DNA of 64,000 nt from Deroplatys truncata (Eukaryota > Arthropoda > Insecta > Mantodea > Mantidae). Shown here one piece after another: positions 47,510 through 58,799 of the stretch. The stretch's first letter is position 1, and every line of letters starts with the position of its first letter. The stretch is taken from contig CM060978.1 of the NCBI GenBank assembly GCA_030765065.1, positions 219,871,498 to 219,935,497 of the forward strand, in the 5' to 3' direction. Below the pieces are notes generated by a model that was not told the DNA's origin, did no database searches, and saw nothing but the letters and a program-made list of their open reading frames with translations. The position numbers were made by a program, and so were the translations under genes.

Positions 47510-48194
47510 TTTTTTATCTAAAATTTTAAAGAATTGGCACTTTAATCTCATTTTAGGTTCGGAGGAATACTCCTGATTGAGCATTTCTTAAAGCAGATTT
47601 TCGAATCGCAAAATCGGAACACCTTACATCATACTGTATAATGAGGATAATCATTTATTGCTGTTAAATTTTTATAGGCAACTTGATTTACTTTTATTTG
47701 CAGTATAACTTTGTATAGTTAGTAGAAGAAAAATTAATAGAACCACTAGAAGTAAATTTTGTATTTGCCAGGAATGTGGCCTCTCTCCTCTGCTATTTAA
47801 TATATGTTTTAATAAAAGTGTAGACCTTTGGCAAAAGTGTAACCTCTGTGGAGTAAATTGGAAGCAAAAACGAGGCAAGTACATAGTCTATACGTATGAC
47901 CTATTATTAATGGTCTCTTCCGAAGACGAACCGACTGAGATGGCTCCTAGGTAACGTGTGAGGCTCCGTTTTGAAAGGTCCAACGTTCAACCAGTTTCTC
48001 TTACTGAGTTTTTTCCAGGTTTTCCTGTCTTCAAAACTGGTATATTAGTTCATCAGTTTTCACAACCTGTGGTGCCGTATGTAGTAAAACGGACATTACA
48101 AAGCTATTTAAATCCTTCTGAAGATGATAAAAATAAATTTAATATAAGTTTACACAGAATGTTACGACTACATAAATTGGAAGTAATAAAATAA
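47510..48194. other. Unassigned stretch
   Basis: Nothing recognisable; a 78-codon frame at 47958-48194 (+) has no known motif. Confidence 0.45.
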
Positions 48195-48964
48195 ATCTGA
48201 TGTGTTACACTCATATGACTTTCTCTACTCTTGTACAAACTATTTTTACAAACGCTTATTCTCCATATGCTTCATGTTAATCGAGAGGTTTTAAGCGATA
48301 GGCAAATATTTTAAGAGCTGGTTGCTATGTGGAGTATTCCACTTTCTTTGCACTACCAGGACAAAAGAAATTGAATAATGGATTTGAGATAAAGTATAAG
48401 TATTCGAAAATTTAAGGGAATAACAAGCAATATGTCGAAAACGGTTCACTTAACAAAAAAAGGTATATAACATAAATTGTGTATTTTAACGCCATCTACA
48501 TTTTTTGTGTAGTAAAATGCTGTTTATCTCTTATGGTTTACCAGTTATGCAAAAGTCGTTCACAATGAATACTTTTGGAGACATTCCCAGAAAATTCAAG
48601 ATATACATTTTATTTGTTATGAAAGTATCTTATATATATATATATATATATATATATGATATTTTAATCAAAATCGTTAGAGCCATTTTTGAGAAAATTA
48701 AAATTTTCGAAAAATGTTCCATATAAAGAGTAATCTGAAAACCTTCGTGTCACCTCTCTGGAAGATATTGAACCTAAATATCAAGTTTGGTGTTTATCCG
48801 ACTGTTTGCTTCTGAGTTATGCTGTTCACACACAGGGACATGTTTTAAAAAATGCTTTATATGCATTTAATACACCTCAAAACATGTAGTTCCGTTGAAA
48901 TCTCGGTATCGATTTTTGGTGGAATGCAATATTTCCTCTATTTACTATACGTAGTAGAGAAAGT
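48195..48964 (-). repeat. ACTTTCTC-family copy
   Basis: TCTGATGTGTTACACTCATA to GTAGTAGAGAAAGT. Missing the TAGATGCAAGGGGAATTGG block near the start. A (TA)n run (about 48632-48656) has grown at the ACATATGATATTT site. Confidence 0.93.
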
Positions 48965-48989
48965 AATAAACAATCTCGTGATGGTACAG

Positions 48990-49287
48990 CCATGAAGATC
49001 TAGACCTGCCAACCCGATTGTCGGCCTCACACCCAGGTACGAAAGGCAGGTGGGTGATCATTGAATACTAGGAGGTGATGTGTCCAGAATCATGCATCCT
49101 CCAGCCAGAATGTCGGCCTCCGTGACCGGAATCGCAGCTCCTCACTTTCCTCACGATGCTTAGTGGACCCCGGTCCTATACTCGAGTCTTAAAATCCGCA
49201 AACCTATGGGTGGGATCGAACTCGGGCGAATTCCGTGGCCGGGAACCAGAGCTTCACGCTCTAGCCCACGGCGCCTCGGCGTAGGAT
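48990..49287 (-). mobile_element. tRNA-derived SINE
   Basis: On the minus strand A box TGGGCTAGAGCG (complement of 49258-49269) and B box GAGTTCGATCCC (49212-49223), then a roughly 200-bp body. The body matches 60926-61205, showing that this is a SINE family. Confidence 0.75.
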
Positions 49288-49512
49288 ATAATATGGAAAT
49301 ACCTGTTGAAAAGAACTAAGTCAATGGGAATACAAGGAAAAACCTCTGGAAGAGAATAAAAGCTGCAATTACTAATAAAATAAAATACCAGGCAAAAAGT
49401 TTCATTCTTTAGGATGTCGCATACAATAGAATAAACATAAATATGGAGTTAAAAATTTTAAAATATATTTAGCTAAATGGAATAAGTAAAATAAACTTGA
49501 ATAAAATGAACA

Positions 49513-49822
49513 ATGAAGAAAATACATAATATAACCCCAAAATCGGCTTTAAAGTTTGACTTTGAAGTATGGAGCCTAAGACCAGAGGAGACTGGAACTG
49601 GTGCAGATGATATTTGCTCGCCACCTGGTAGGAGTAAGAATAAGCGTGAAGTAGTTAGTGAAAAATTAAACTTGAGGGAGTTAAATACCAGAATAAATAG
49701 AGAAGACATGTGGACGAGATGGGCCCGAATAGATTATTAAGAGCAACAACATATAGTTACAAACACAACGGCAGAGGAGATCAAGGTAGGCCAAGAGCAA
49801 GATGGAAGGATCAGTTCTGAAA
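49513..49822 (+). pseudogene. LINE reverse-transcriptase C-terminal remnant
   Basis: Remnant of a non-LTR retrotransposon ORF2 end, beyond the catalytic fingers. LKFDFEVWSLRPEE corresponds to the usual LLYGSEVWTL..EE segment; LNLRELNTRI to the LN..SLN.RI segment; in another frame VDEMGPNRLLR to the HV.RM...RLPR motif, and GRGDQGRPRARWKDQF (about 49772-49819) to the terminal GRRRRGRPR.RW.D signature, ending in TGA. At least one frameshift separates the two parts. The YADD catalytic region and endonuclease are absent. No poly(A) tail is evident. The clade is not assigned. Confidence 0.6.
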
Positions 49823-49996
49823 CCGGAATGGGCATTAGTTTCCCAAACCTTGATTAGGGAGAACAACAATTTTGTATCGTAGCATCAGGTTAATACCATG
49901 CAGATAGAATACTGAACATGTCAATCAAATGCCAAAGAACTAAATGTACTTTCCGTCCACATTGAAATATTACTACGATTGTGCAACAAACAAAAT

Positions 49997-50574
49997 TCTG
50001 ATGTGTTACACTCACATGACTTTCTCTACTCCTGTACAAACTATTTTTACAAACCCTTATTCTCCATATGCTTCATGTTAATCGAGATATTAAGATGTTA
50101 ATCTTATTGCTAATTTTCTTGTAGATGCAAGGGGAATTGCTAGGCTTTAAGCTATAGTCAAATATTTTAAGAGCTGGTTACTTTATGGAGTATTTCATTC
50201 TCTTTGGATTACCAGGAAAAAAATGAATAACAAATTTGAGAAAAAGTATAAGTATTACAAAGTTTAGGGGATTAACAAGCAATATCTCGAAAATGGTTCA
50301 CTCAACAAAAAAATGTATATGACATAAGTTGTGTATTTTAACGCGATCTACATTTTTTGTGTAGTAAAATTTTATTTATCTCTTATGATTTACCAGTTAT
50401 GCAAAAGTCGTTCACAATGAAAAATGCTTTTGGAGACATTCCCAGAAAATTCGAGATATACATTTCATTTGTCATGAAAATATCTTAAACATATACGTTT
50501 CCATGAAATCTCGGTATCTAATTTTTGAGTGGAATACAATACTTCTCCTACTTACTATACGTGGTAGAGGATGT
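49997..50574 (-). repeat. ACTTTCTC-family copy, internally deleted
   Basis: TCTGATGTGTTACACTCACA to GTGGTAGAGGATGT. The segment holding the microsatellite is deleted, joining AAACATATA directly to CGTTTCCATGAAATCTCGG (about 50490). Confidence 0.92.
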
Positions 50575-50821
50575 ATAAAAAAATAGTATGGCGACAACGA
50601 CAAACCTAACGTCTATTTAGTCATTTTCGTACATTTACATTGAGTATATATATATTTTTTATATTGTTGAGATTTTTATAAGGATAACCTTTCAGACATT
50701 AGAAATTTCACTTCAACTGAGAAATAAGAGCAACCGTGTATATCTTTTACTCATATCCTTGGAATAAAGTTACTGTAACGGTTATTTTGGGAAAGGCTAT
50801 TGTTAGGGGATCAGGTATGAT

Positions 50822-52462
50822 TAGTTGCTCTACCATGTACCTAGTATACAGAGAAGGCATTGCATTCCAACCAAAAATTAGATATCGAAAGTTCACCGGA
50901 AATACATGCTTTGAGGCCCCATGACTACAAAAAGCATTTTTGCCAAAAGGTATGCGAGTTTGTATTTGTGTGTGTGTGTGTGTGTGTCTGTGTACAGCAT
51001 AATTCAAAAACGAAAAGTGGGGTACACATCAAATTTGGTATTTAAATTCAGTGTCTTCCAAAGATGTGATACGAAGATTTTTAGGAAAATCCCCCGTCCC
51101 AAGTACCCTTTATATAGAACATTTTCGACATTTTTTATTCTCTAAAAAATGGCTATAACGGTTTTGATTAAAATACTACATTTTAAAGATATTTTAATGA
51201 AACATAAAATTAATGTCTTGAATTTTCTGGGAATAGATTTTGAAGTCCTCTCCATTCGGATGGAATATCATATAATCTTGTACAGGTGGTAAACGTTAAG
51301 CGTTGGACAAAAACGTACTACATAAGATATGTAGATCTCTTTAAAGCACACAGTTTATTTGAAGTAACATTTGAGGCATTATTCTATATCACAACACAGT
51401 GAATGCGAGAGTGATTGTAGTGTTTGTTAGGCATAAGCATTGTTAGGAAATAAGTTTACACGACCTCACTGAAACTGACAATAGGAGTGGGTAACAATGA
51501 AGCGATGGGGTGAGTTGTTTATCACTAAGAAGAGACAAACAAATGACGTCAGGATAGCGTGCCTTTGTTTAGAAATGGAAGGAATATCTTCCCTAGAGCA
51601 TATGTATTAGTAATTATGATTGGCTGACAAAACAGACGCTAATGTTGGTGCGATTTATTAACCAATAGCAGCTCTATTATAATGTTTAGGCATATCGGAG
51701 TGAGGGAGTATAAATTCTTGAGCCAAAAGCAAGTATCGCGCAGTTCTACAGAATCATTCACGAGGTACACATCGCGCAGTTCTCAGCAATCTCTCGCGTC
51801 GTAAAGTTAGTTACAAAATGTGAAGTAGGTACGCGACAACTATTACGACAGTAATTACATTCGGAAATATAACAGTTTCAGTCAGGCGTGTATCAAGATT
51901 AAAGATGTGAAATTAATTAAGTGTGACGGCAAAAAAGTGTGAATATAAATTCTTTTATCAGTGTTATCTTTTAGTAACAACTCCGTTCCCTTTACACGCC
52001 CTGCTTAGAGATATTTGCTCGACTGAGTAATAATAGCTAGCCGGAGGACAAAGAACCGAAATTCAAAATAGTAAAACAATAACAGGCGCCAAGTAGAAAA
52101 GATAACACGAACAGATTACTGCGACACATTTTTGTGGCATCAGCAGAAAGATCCGTTATTAATGATCGGAATTGTTCAATACTTAGCCATTCTTTAAAGT
52201 CCTGTCAACATTCAGTTTTTCTCGCGATTCCATTGAAACAGTATGGGATTTTTAAGGCCAGCGTATGATGTCGAATTCTTAAGTATTTGACTATCGCTGT
52301 TCCCTTTTGTATATATAAGGAAATCTGTAATGAAGCTATTTCTGCGAAAGTTTATTTGGATTAAAATGAAGTAGATATAAAAATAAGCTTTAGTAACACT
52401 AGTTTGTGTACTCGCTAATAAACGAGAGAGGGTAGAGAGAGTCATATGAATGCATCACATAA
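50822..52462 (+). repeat. ACTTTCTC-family copy, subfamily II, interrupted by a solo LTR
   Basis: Left end TTAGTTGCTCTACCATGTAC (diverged), microsatellite at about 50968-50987, then subfamily II blocks up to GTTTATTTGAAGTAACATT (51371). The copy resumes at 52127 with TCCGTTATTAATGATCGG and ends ATGAATGCATCACATAAGT before a T run. The gap holds the LTR at 51372-52126. Confidence 0.82.
51372..52126 (+). mobile_element. Solo LTR 2 (LTR retrotransposon fossil, same family as 99-994)
   Basis: It starts TGAGGCATT and ends ACTGCGACA, flanked by the 4-bp duplication CATT (51368-51371, 52127-52130). It shares the CRE (51544-51551), CCAAT box, TATAAA (51709-51714) and the 36-bp array (fewer units) with solo LTR 1. 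No internal region is present. Old. Confidence 0.82.
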
Positions 52463-54102
52463 GTATTTTTTTTATTTGTTATGAATTCGTGTCTAACTGT
52501 AAGTGACTTTTCCCCTTTGCGTTAATGAATGCTTACATACAGACATGTTGCTATTGTCCTTATGCTTAAATTGTGTCTAGGCTGTGAAGCATAATCTGAG
52601 AACTCAAAAAAGAGTTGATGCTTCAATTTTGTAAGACTTACTTAAACAATGTCCTTAGTTTTCTTTCCAGATTGTTCAAACAACGTAGAAAAAATCATTT
52701 TTAGTTACTTTCCTAAATTTTTTCATATTTTTTACTTACTTGTACTATTTGTAGAAGTTATATTCTTGAATAAATTGATTAATAATTTGGTACACTAATT
52801 TTAATAACTTAAATGTATTTCAGCTTTAGTTCGTTTTTTATAATCAATATAGCAGTAATTTTACAAATCGTTTTCGAAACCATTTTACGTATCAAAATGC
52901 GGGCATTGTTGACGAGCTCCAGAAATCCAAAGTACAATTACAAAACCGAGATTATTTCTGTATTGTCCTCTTCTTTCCAAAGAACCTTATGAACGTGTTT
53001 TCAGAATTACGGGAAAGAAATAAGTGCGTTGTTGCACAAACTGATCTGTAGATTATAGGGATACATGGCTGTGGAACAAGGAACAACGTAACCACTCGTG
53101 TTTACAATAGACCCATCGTAACGAGAGCATGACATGTTATTGAGTTGCCCATCGCTTGATTGATTCCACTCCGTTACGCAAAAGATCGCAGCTGGTTAAC
53201 ACTGACTGTTTTCTACGAACTACAACTGTTACTAAATGTGAAAAGGAAAAAACTTTTAAAAGTGGTGAAAGCAAATTGTGGTGCATGTATTGAATCAGAT
53301 TGCAATATGGAAGAGGCTTTTATATTAGGGAATGCTCCACAAATCTGAGTTGAATAATTATTTTTAATCCTACAAAATCTTGGTGGCAATATGGCTGTTT
53401 TTAGCAGTCCATGGCGGTTATGTCTTCTTTTGTGCCTACCACATGTAGTAGGGGCATATTTTACGCCGCAACAGCTTTAGCAATTCAGAGAAGAAAAATC
53501 CCAAAGGAATACGGTTATATGTATGTACCTGAGGGGGAAGAGTTAACAGAAACTGGGATTAGAGTCTCCGACCTTCTAATGAGCCTTCGTGAGTTTTTCA
53601 TTAGCAGACGCCGTGAATAGAAAAGCAATCCAAGCTCACGCGGATATGAATATATATGACGATAATTATGAACTGGCTACCCGTGTCAGTAAGGGCAGCT
53701 TACAAGTACTGCACTCCTAACCATCCGGGCTGATTTCCCAGATGTCTTAATATATTCACATCTCGGCTTGGATGTAAACCCTCTTGCATGAGGGTAGCAA
53801 ATCGCTACTTCGCCACATGAAACTTCAGCTTAGCCCTTTCCAAGCAAAATAAAACAAGTAGCTCCATGAAAAAAGTGCCAAGCATTTATAAATCGCGAAT
53901 TCAAATATCTACTGAAACTAGGCTAAAGTATTTTAACCGAAATAAAGGAAATTTGATGTATAGACTAAATAAATAACCACTCGGTAAAATAATATACCGG
54001 CATTATTAATGAAAACGCTATATTCCCAGAATACACAGTATCCACATTCGAAAGGTCTCGCTAAGCCAGGAGCGTTCAGTCCCCCGCTATTACAGGTACA
54101 TA
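52463..54102. other. Unassigned stretch with short open frames
   Basis: Frames at 53160-53348 and 53411-53620 (+, 62 and 69 codons) have charged, protein-like composition (for example IPKEYGYMYVPEGEELTETG) but no motif I can name and no clear splice partners. A host exon or an old transposon are both possible. Confidence 0.35.
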
Positions 54103-55301
54103 CACTATGTGATCAAAATTATCCGGACATCCCCACAAACATACGTTTTTCATCTTAGGTGCGTTGTGCTGCCACCTATGCCTGGTACTCATTATCCGCG
54201 ACCACAGTAGTCATTAGACATCGTGAAACAGCAGAATGGGATGCTCCGTGGAACTCACGGACTTCGAACGTGGTCAGGTGATTGGGTGTCACAGGTGTCA
54301 GAAGTCTGTACGCGAGATTTCCACACTCCTAAACATCCCTAGGTCCACTGTTTCTGATGTGATAGTGAAGTGGAAACGTGAAGGGACATGTACAGCACAA
54401 ACACCTACAGGCCGACCTCGTCTGTTGACTGACAGAGACCGCCGACATTTGAAGAGGATCGTAAAGAGTAATAGGCAGACATCTATCACATAAGAATACC
54501 AAACTGCATCAGGATCCACTGCAAGTACTATAACAGTTAGGCGTGAGGTGAGAAACCTTGGATTCCATGGTCGAGCGGCTGCTCAATGCCAAACAACGCC
54601 TCGCTTGGTGTAAGGAGCGTCAACATTACACAATTGAACAGTGGCAAAACGTTGTGTGGAGTGACTAATTACGGTACACAATGTGGCGATCCGATGGCAG
54701 GGTGTGGTTATGGCGAATGCCCTGTGAACGTCATCTGCCAACGTGTGTAGTGCCAACAGTGAAATTCGAAGGTGGTGGTGTATGGTGTTATGATGTGGTC
54801 GTGTTTTTCCTGGAGAGGACTTGCCTCCCTTGTTTTGCGTGGCACGATCACAGTGCAGACCTACATTGATATTTTAAGCACCTTCTTTCTTCCCACTGTT
54901 GAACAACAATTCGGGGATGGCGATGGCACCTTTCAACACGATCGAGCACCTGTTCATACTGCACGGGCTGTGGCGCAGTGGTTACACGACAATAACATCC
55001 CTGTAATGGACTGGCCTGCACAGAGCCCTGACTAGAATACCTTTGGGATGTTTTGGAACGGCGACTTCGTGCCAGGCATCACCGACCTACATCGATATCT
55101 CTCCTCAGTTCCGCACTCCATGAAGAATGGGCTGCCATTCCCCAAGAAACCTTCCAGCACCTGATTGAAAGTATGCCTGCGAGAGTGAACGCTGTCATCA
55201 AGGCTAAAGTTGGGACAACACCATATTGACTTCCAGCATTAGCGCCACGAACTTGTACGTCATTTTTAGCCAGATGTCCGGATAGTTTTGTTCACGTAGT
55301 G
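54103..55301 (+). mobile_element. Tc1-family (DD34E) DNA transposon (dead)
   Basis: Left end CACTATGTGATCAAAATTAT and right end (complement CACTACGTGAACAAAACTAT) are inverted termini; TA duplications flank both ends (54101-54102, 55302-55303). Sister of the element at 31527-32754 and in the opposite orientation. Complete end to end, 1199 bp. Confidence 0.92.
54236..55230 (+). pseudogene. Tc1-type transposase pseudogene
   Basis: Start MGCSVELTDFERGQVIGCH; helix-turn-helix SVREISTLLNIPRSTVSDVI; GRP hinge TGRPRLL. A stop follows RQTSIT (54491-54493) and there are several frameshifts beyond. The second catalytic region is readable (FQHDRAPVHTA, about 54935-54965), but in SPDLNPIEHLWD about ten bases are lost near 55033, removing the catalytic glutamate. 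The C-terminus ends at TGA 55228-55230. It is more damaged than the copy at 31609-32622. Confidence 0.9.
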
Positions 55302-56152
55302 TATAAGTCGAAAGTCTCATACGTGTTCAACAATTACTAATGCACGTTGAAGCCGTATTGCACTAAAATGAGACGCCAATTTTTGACAACAAATGCCCGG
55401 TTTCACCTTTTAACGTCGACTCCAATATCTGCTGTTGATAGCAGCTATTGGAGATGACTGCCGGCTGCTGCCGTGATTGTCTATGAGATCTTTCTCTCAG
55501 GGAATGTGTGCGTGTATTTTGAAAGGATAATACCACTTTAAATTGATTGAAAAATTGAATGTGATTCCAATAGTGTGCTATTGAAGTGAGTTGCCGACTG
55601 TTTGAAGATAAAGAATGAAGCTGATTATGAATCGTAGCATTCGAGACTATAACAATTGAATTATTATACCGGATAACATCTGCATTGTCAATTTTACTGT
55701 TTGTAATAATTGTTTCCGCAATAAAATACAATAGAACCATAAGTTGCCGTAGGTTGCTAAAATGCTTGCCGGTAAAACTCCTCGCAGTTACCGCTAAGTA
55801 ATTGATAACCCAGCACGTCATTGGTGTTACGAACTCACCGCAAAAGACCGTAAGCTCTAAGGCTGTACAGGAAAGAAAAGAAATAAAGACGCTAATTTTA
55901 ACAATACACGTTCTTTTATTAACTTAAGCTCCGCCTCACTTAGAAGTACCTCACTAAGGTTTCTTCTCGCGTGGGGCCAATCTGAAATTCCTACGTATGC
56001 GTATCTAACACTGTTACTCTGGAGTATTTCTGCGACTCTCAGAATTTCATTCCTTTTCTCTTTTACAGAATTTCTGTCTACCAGACTGCACTGAACATAT
56101 AACCTTAACTGCATTCCAGGAATCTTTATACCAACGCGTTCGCTCCTCAGCA
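55302..56152. other. Unassigned stretch with a long minus-strand open frame
   Basis: Contains the 152-codon frame below and a 98-codon minus frame at 55857-56153 with no motif I recognise. No element ends were seen. Confidence 0.4.
55363..55821 (-). CDS. Unidentified 152-codon open frame
   Basis: Second-longest open frame in the window. Composition is rich in Ser, Asn, Gln and Ile, with no recognisable domain, signal peptide or clear membrane helix. It directly follows a dead Tc1 and precedes a SINE-like island. In AT-rich DNA a frame this long can arise by chance or survive from an old element; I see no codon-level evidence of selection. Confidence 0.15.
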   Translation of the reverse strand: MTCWVINYLAVTARSFTGKHFSNLRQLMVLLYFIAETIITNSKIDNADVIRYNNSIVIVSNATIHNQLHSLSSNSRQLTSIAHYWNHIQFFNQFKVVLSFQNTRTHSLRERSHRQSRQQPAVISNSCYQQQILESTLKGETGHLLSKIGVSF

Positions 56153-56690
56153 ATGACTACCGAGCGGGATTGCTCAGGCAGTTACGTCTGTGGCCCGCAT
56201 TCGGGAGATCCCGGGATCGATCCCCGGCGACCGCCCACTCTAGCCCATAGGATTTTCATGGTTTCCTCGGGTCGTCAGACGAGTGCTGGGCTGGTTCATC
56301 TTCTACCACGACTCTCCTTGCTCTCATTTCCTACACCCATCATCTTCCTTGTGATCTGTTTCAGCCAGGCGACGGTAGTCTGCGGGTTGCGGCTGGGCGG
56401 TGGCTTGCGCTCTGTAAAGTTTTCTTCCCTCGCCTCGCTGCGGTACCGCTCAGTTAGGTCTCTCCTCAACATGGGACTCCGCTTTGGGGGACCCTGGAGT
56501 TTGGTGGCTTGGGGTAGGGACCATGCGGCGTCGGATGCGTTCAATCTGGAAACGTTAGGTATCCCGTCCTTGCTTGCGCCCGTCGGCGTGCAATATGGCC
56601 TCTTCCCTCTCCTTCCCTCCCAGAAGTCACGTTGGAAGCAAAAAGGACCGACTGACCTGCGTGCGGTGCTCTAACCCGGGTCCTTGGGCC
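56153..56690 (+). mobile_element. GC-rich SINE-like element
   Basis: A-box-like TTGCTCAGGCAG (56170-56181) and B box GGATCGATCC (56214-56223) head a roughly 540-bp block much richer in G+C than the rest of the window. Frames of 173 (+) and 82 (-) codons are open through it, which GC-rich DNA with few stops allows. The 3' 300 bp may be a long SINE body or a separate element. No poly(A) tail. Confidence 0.5.
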
Positions 56691-57955
56691 TCTCCGTGAT
56701 ACGTACCATTTCCTTTACTACTAATGACCTTATTTGCTAATTACCTTTTTCTCCGGAAAATCTTTTCAACCCAACCTTTGAGACAGTAACTATGGTTATA
56801 TATGCCATATATATATATAATAATGTGAATTATAATGTGAAATTGTATTAATAAGAAAAATACTTGTTGTATAAATGGGAGTTAAGGCATAAGTTTTATG
56901 TATGTGCAAGTGTAGCTGGAGCTGTGGAATTCTTGTTAAAAGCCGACAAACATATCTTTGTGTTAAAATTAGGACCCAGGCAAAAAGGACTTTACGGGAA
57001 GGTCATAAAAGCCAGACCTTGAAGCCTTTGTGAAACAGAAAAAGGCGACAAGCGAAAATAACATGTTTGTAGAGAGGCCACATGCTTGCAAACGTAGAAC
57101 AATAGCCGGGTAAGTCTTCTGGAAGGTTCCAAGCTGAACGAAGACAGACAATGAAATTTTAAGGAAGAGTATGTTTAAAATCTTCAAGGGAAGAAAGGTT
57201 AGTTCTAGCGTCTCCATCAGCCAGGGCGGTTGAGTATAAAGTGCTGCGATGTGAATAAGATACATGTAAGATCTCAGAAGCAGGCGATATTATTTACTTC
57301 TTATGATGTAGTAGGAACGGTGAAACGTTATCGATTTAAAGGTCTATAGGAACGTGTGATAAATGTTACAATTATTTCTAGAGCATGTATAAAATACTTG
57401 ATTGCTCAGCTACCGCAAGTTTGGCTTACGAACAGGGTAGGGCTCGACCGTTCTACAGCTCCAACTAACTTAAGAACTGTGTAGATTATTACTAAGACAG
57501 TCAATGCGTGTGCCATTAAAGCATAGTGTTCTTCAATAACTTAATCAATTGTTAAAGTTGTTACTTATTACCTTCCTTCCCGTATCACACCCTGCCAAGT
57601 TATACAAGCTCTACCAAAACCTAAATAACAGCAGCCGTGGCAAGAAATAAAAATAAACAATAAGAGTAACAACTAAAACATCAGATATTTAACAACATTA
57701 CCATAGTTCATATATTAAATCATATATTAATATATTGGACATACTGCGAGTTATGCTTCCCCTCCACGAGTATACCGCACCTTATTATATTATACATTGA
57801 AATATAAGGAAATTATTTATTGCAAGTATTTCTCTACCTTACTATTAATTTTGTATTAAATTATTTATATTTTCTTGTCAATAATTAGGGTATGAACGTA
57901 ATTTATTTTCGAATATTTGTTTTGAGTTACCCTAACGTGTGAGGTGCACATTATT
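56691..57955. other. Unassigned; 56870-57600 may hold an unrecognised LTR
   Basis: The part ending near CACACCCTGCCA (about 57598) contains a TATAAA-like word (57235) in an LTR-like arrangement, but no second copy or flanking duplication was found. A 98-codon minus frame (56969-57265) has no motif. Confidence 0.3.
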
Positions 57956-58799
57956 ATTTCCTCTACGACGTATAGTAAGTAGGGGAACTATTGTATTCCA
58001 CCCAAAAATTCTATAAAGAGATTTCACCGGAAATATATGTTTTGAGGCTCCCTGAATCTAAAAAATATTTTTGGAAACATGTCCGTGTGTGTGTGTGTCT
58101 GTGAACAGCATAACTCAGAAATGAACAGTCGGATAAACACCAAACTTGGTAGTTAGGTTCAATATCTTCCAGAGATGCGACACAAAGGTTTTCAAGAAAA
58201 TCCCCCCATCCCAGATTACCCTTTATATGGAACATTTTTCAAAAATTTTAATTTTCTCAATAATGGCTCTAACGAGTTAATTAAAATATCATATATTTAA
58301 GATACTTTCATGACAACTAAAATGTATATCTTGAATTTTCTGGGAAAGTCTCCAAAAGTATTCTTCATTATGAACGACTTTTGCATAAATGGTAAACCAT
58401 AAGAGATAGACAAAACTTTTTCTACACAAAAAATGTAGATCGCGTTAAAATACGCAATTTATGTCATATACATTTTTTTTTTGTTGAGTGAACCATTTTC
58501 GATATATTACTTGTTATTCCCTTAATTTTTCCAATACTTATACTTTTTCTCAAATGTGAATTAGTTATTCATTTTTTTTGTCCTGGTAATGCAAAGAGAA
58601 TGAAATGCTCCACATAGCAACCAGCTTTTAAAATATTTGACTATCGCTTAAAGGTTACCAATTCCCCTTGCATGTACAAGAAAATTAGCAATAAGATTAT
58701 CATCTCGATATCTTGATTAACATGAAGCATATGGCGAATAAGCGTTTGATAGAATAGTTTGTACAAGAAAAGAGAAAGTCATGTGAGTGTAACACATAA
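57956..58799 (+). repeat. ACTTTCTC-family copy, full length
   Basis: ATTTCCTCTACGACGTATAG to AACACATAAA, 844 bp; both outer ends carry changes. Ordinary internal arrangement with a short TG microsatellite at 58087-58100. Confidence 0.92.
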
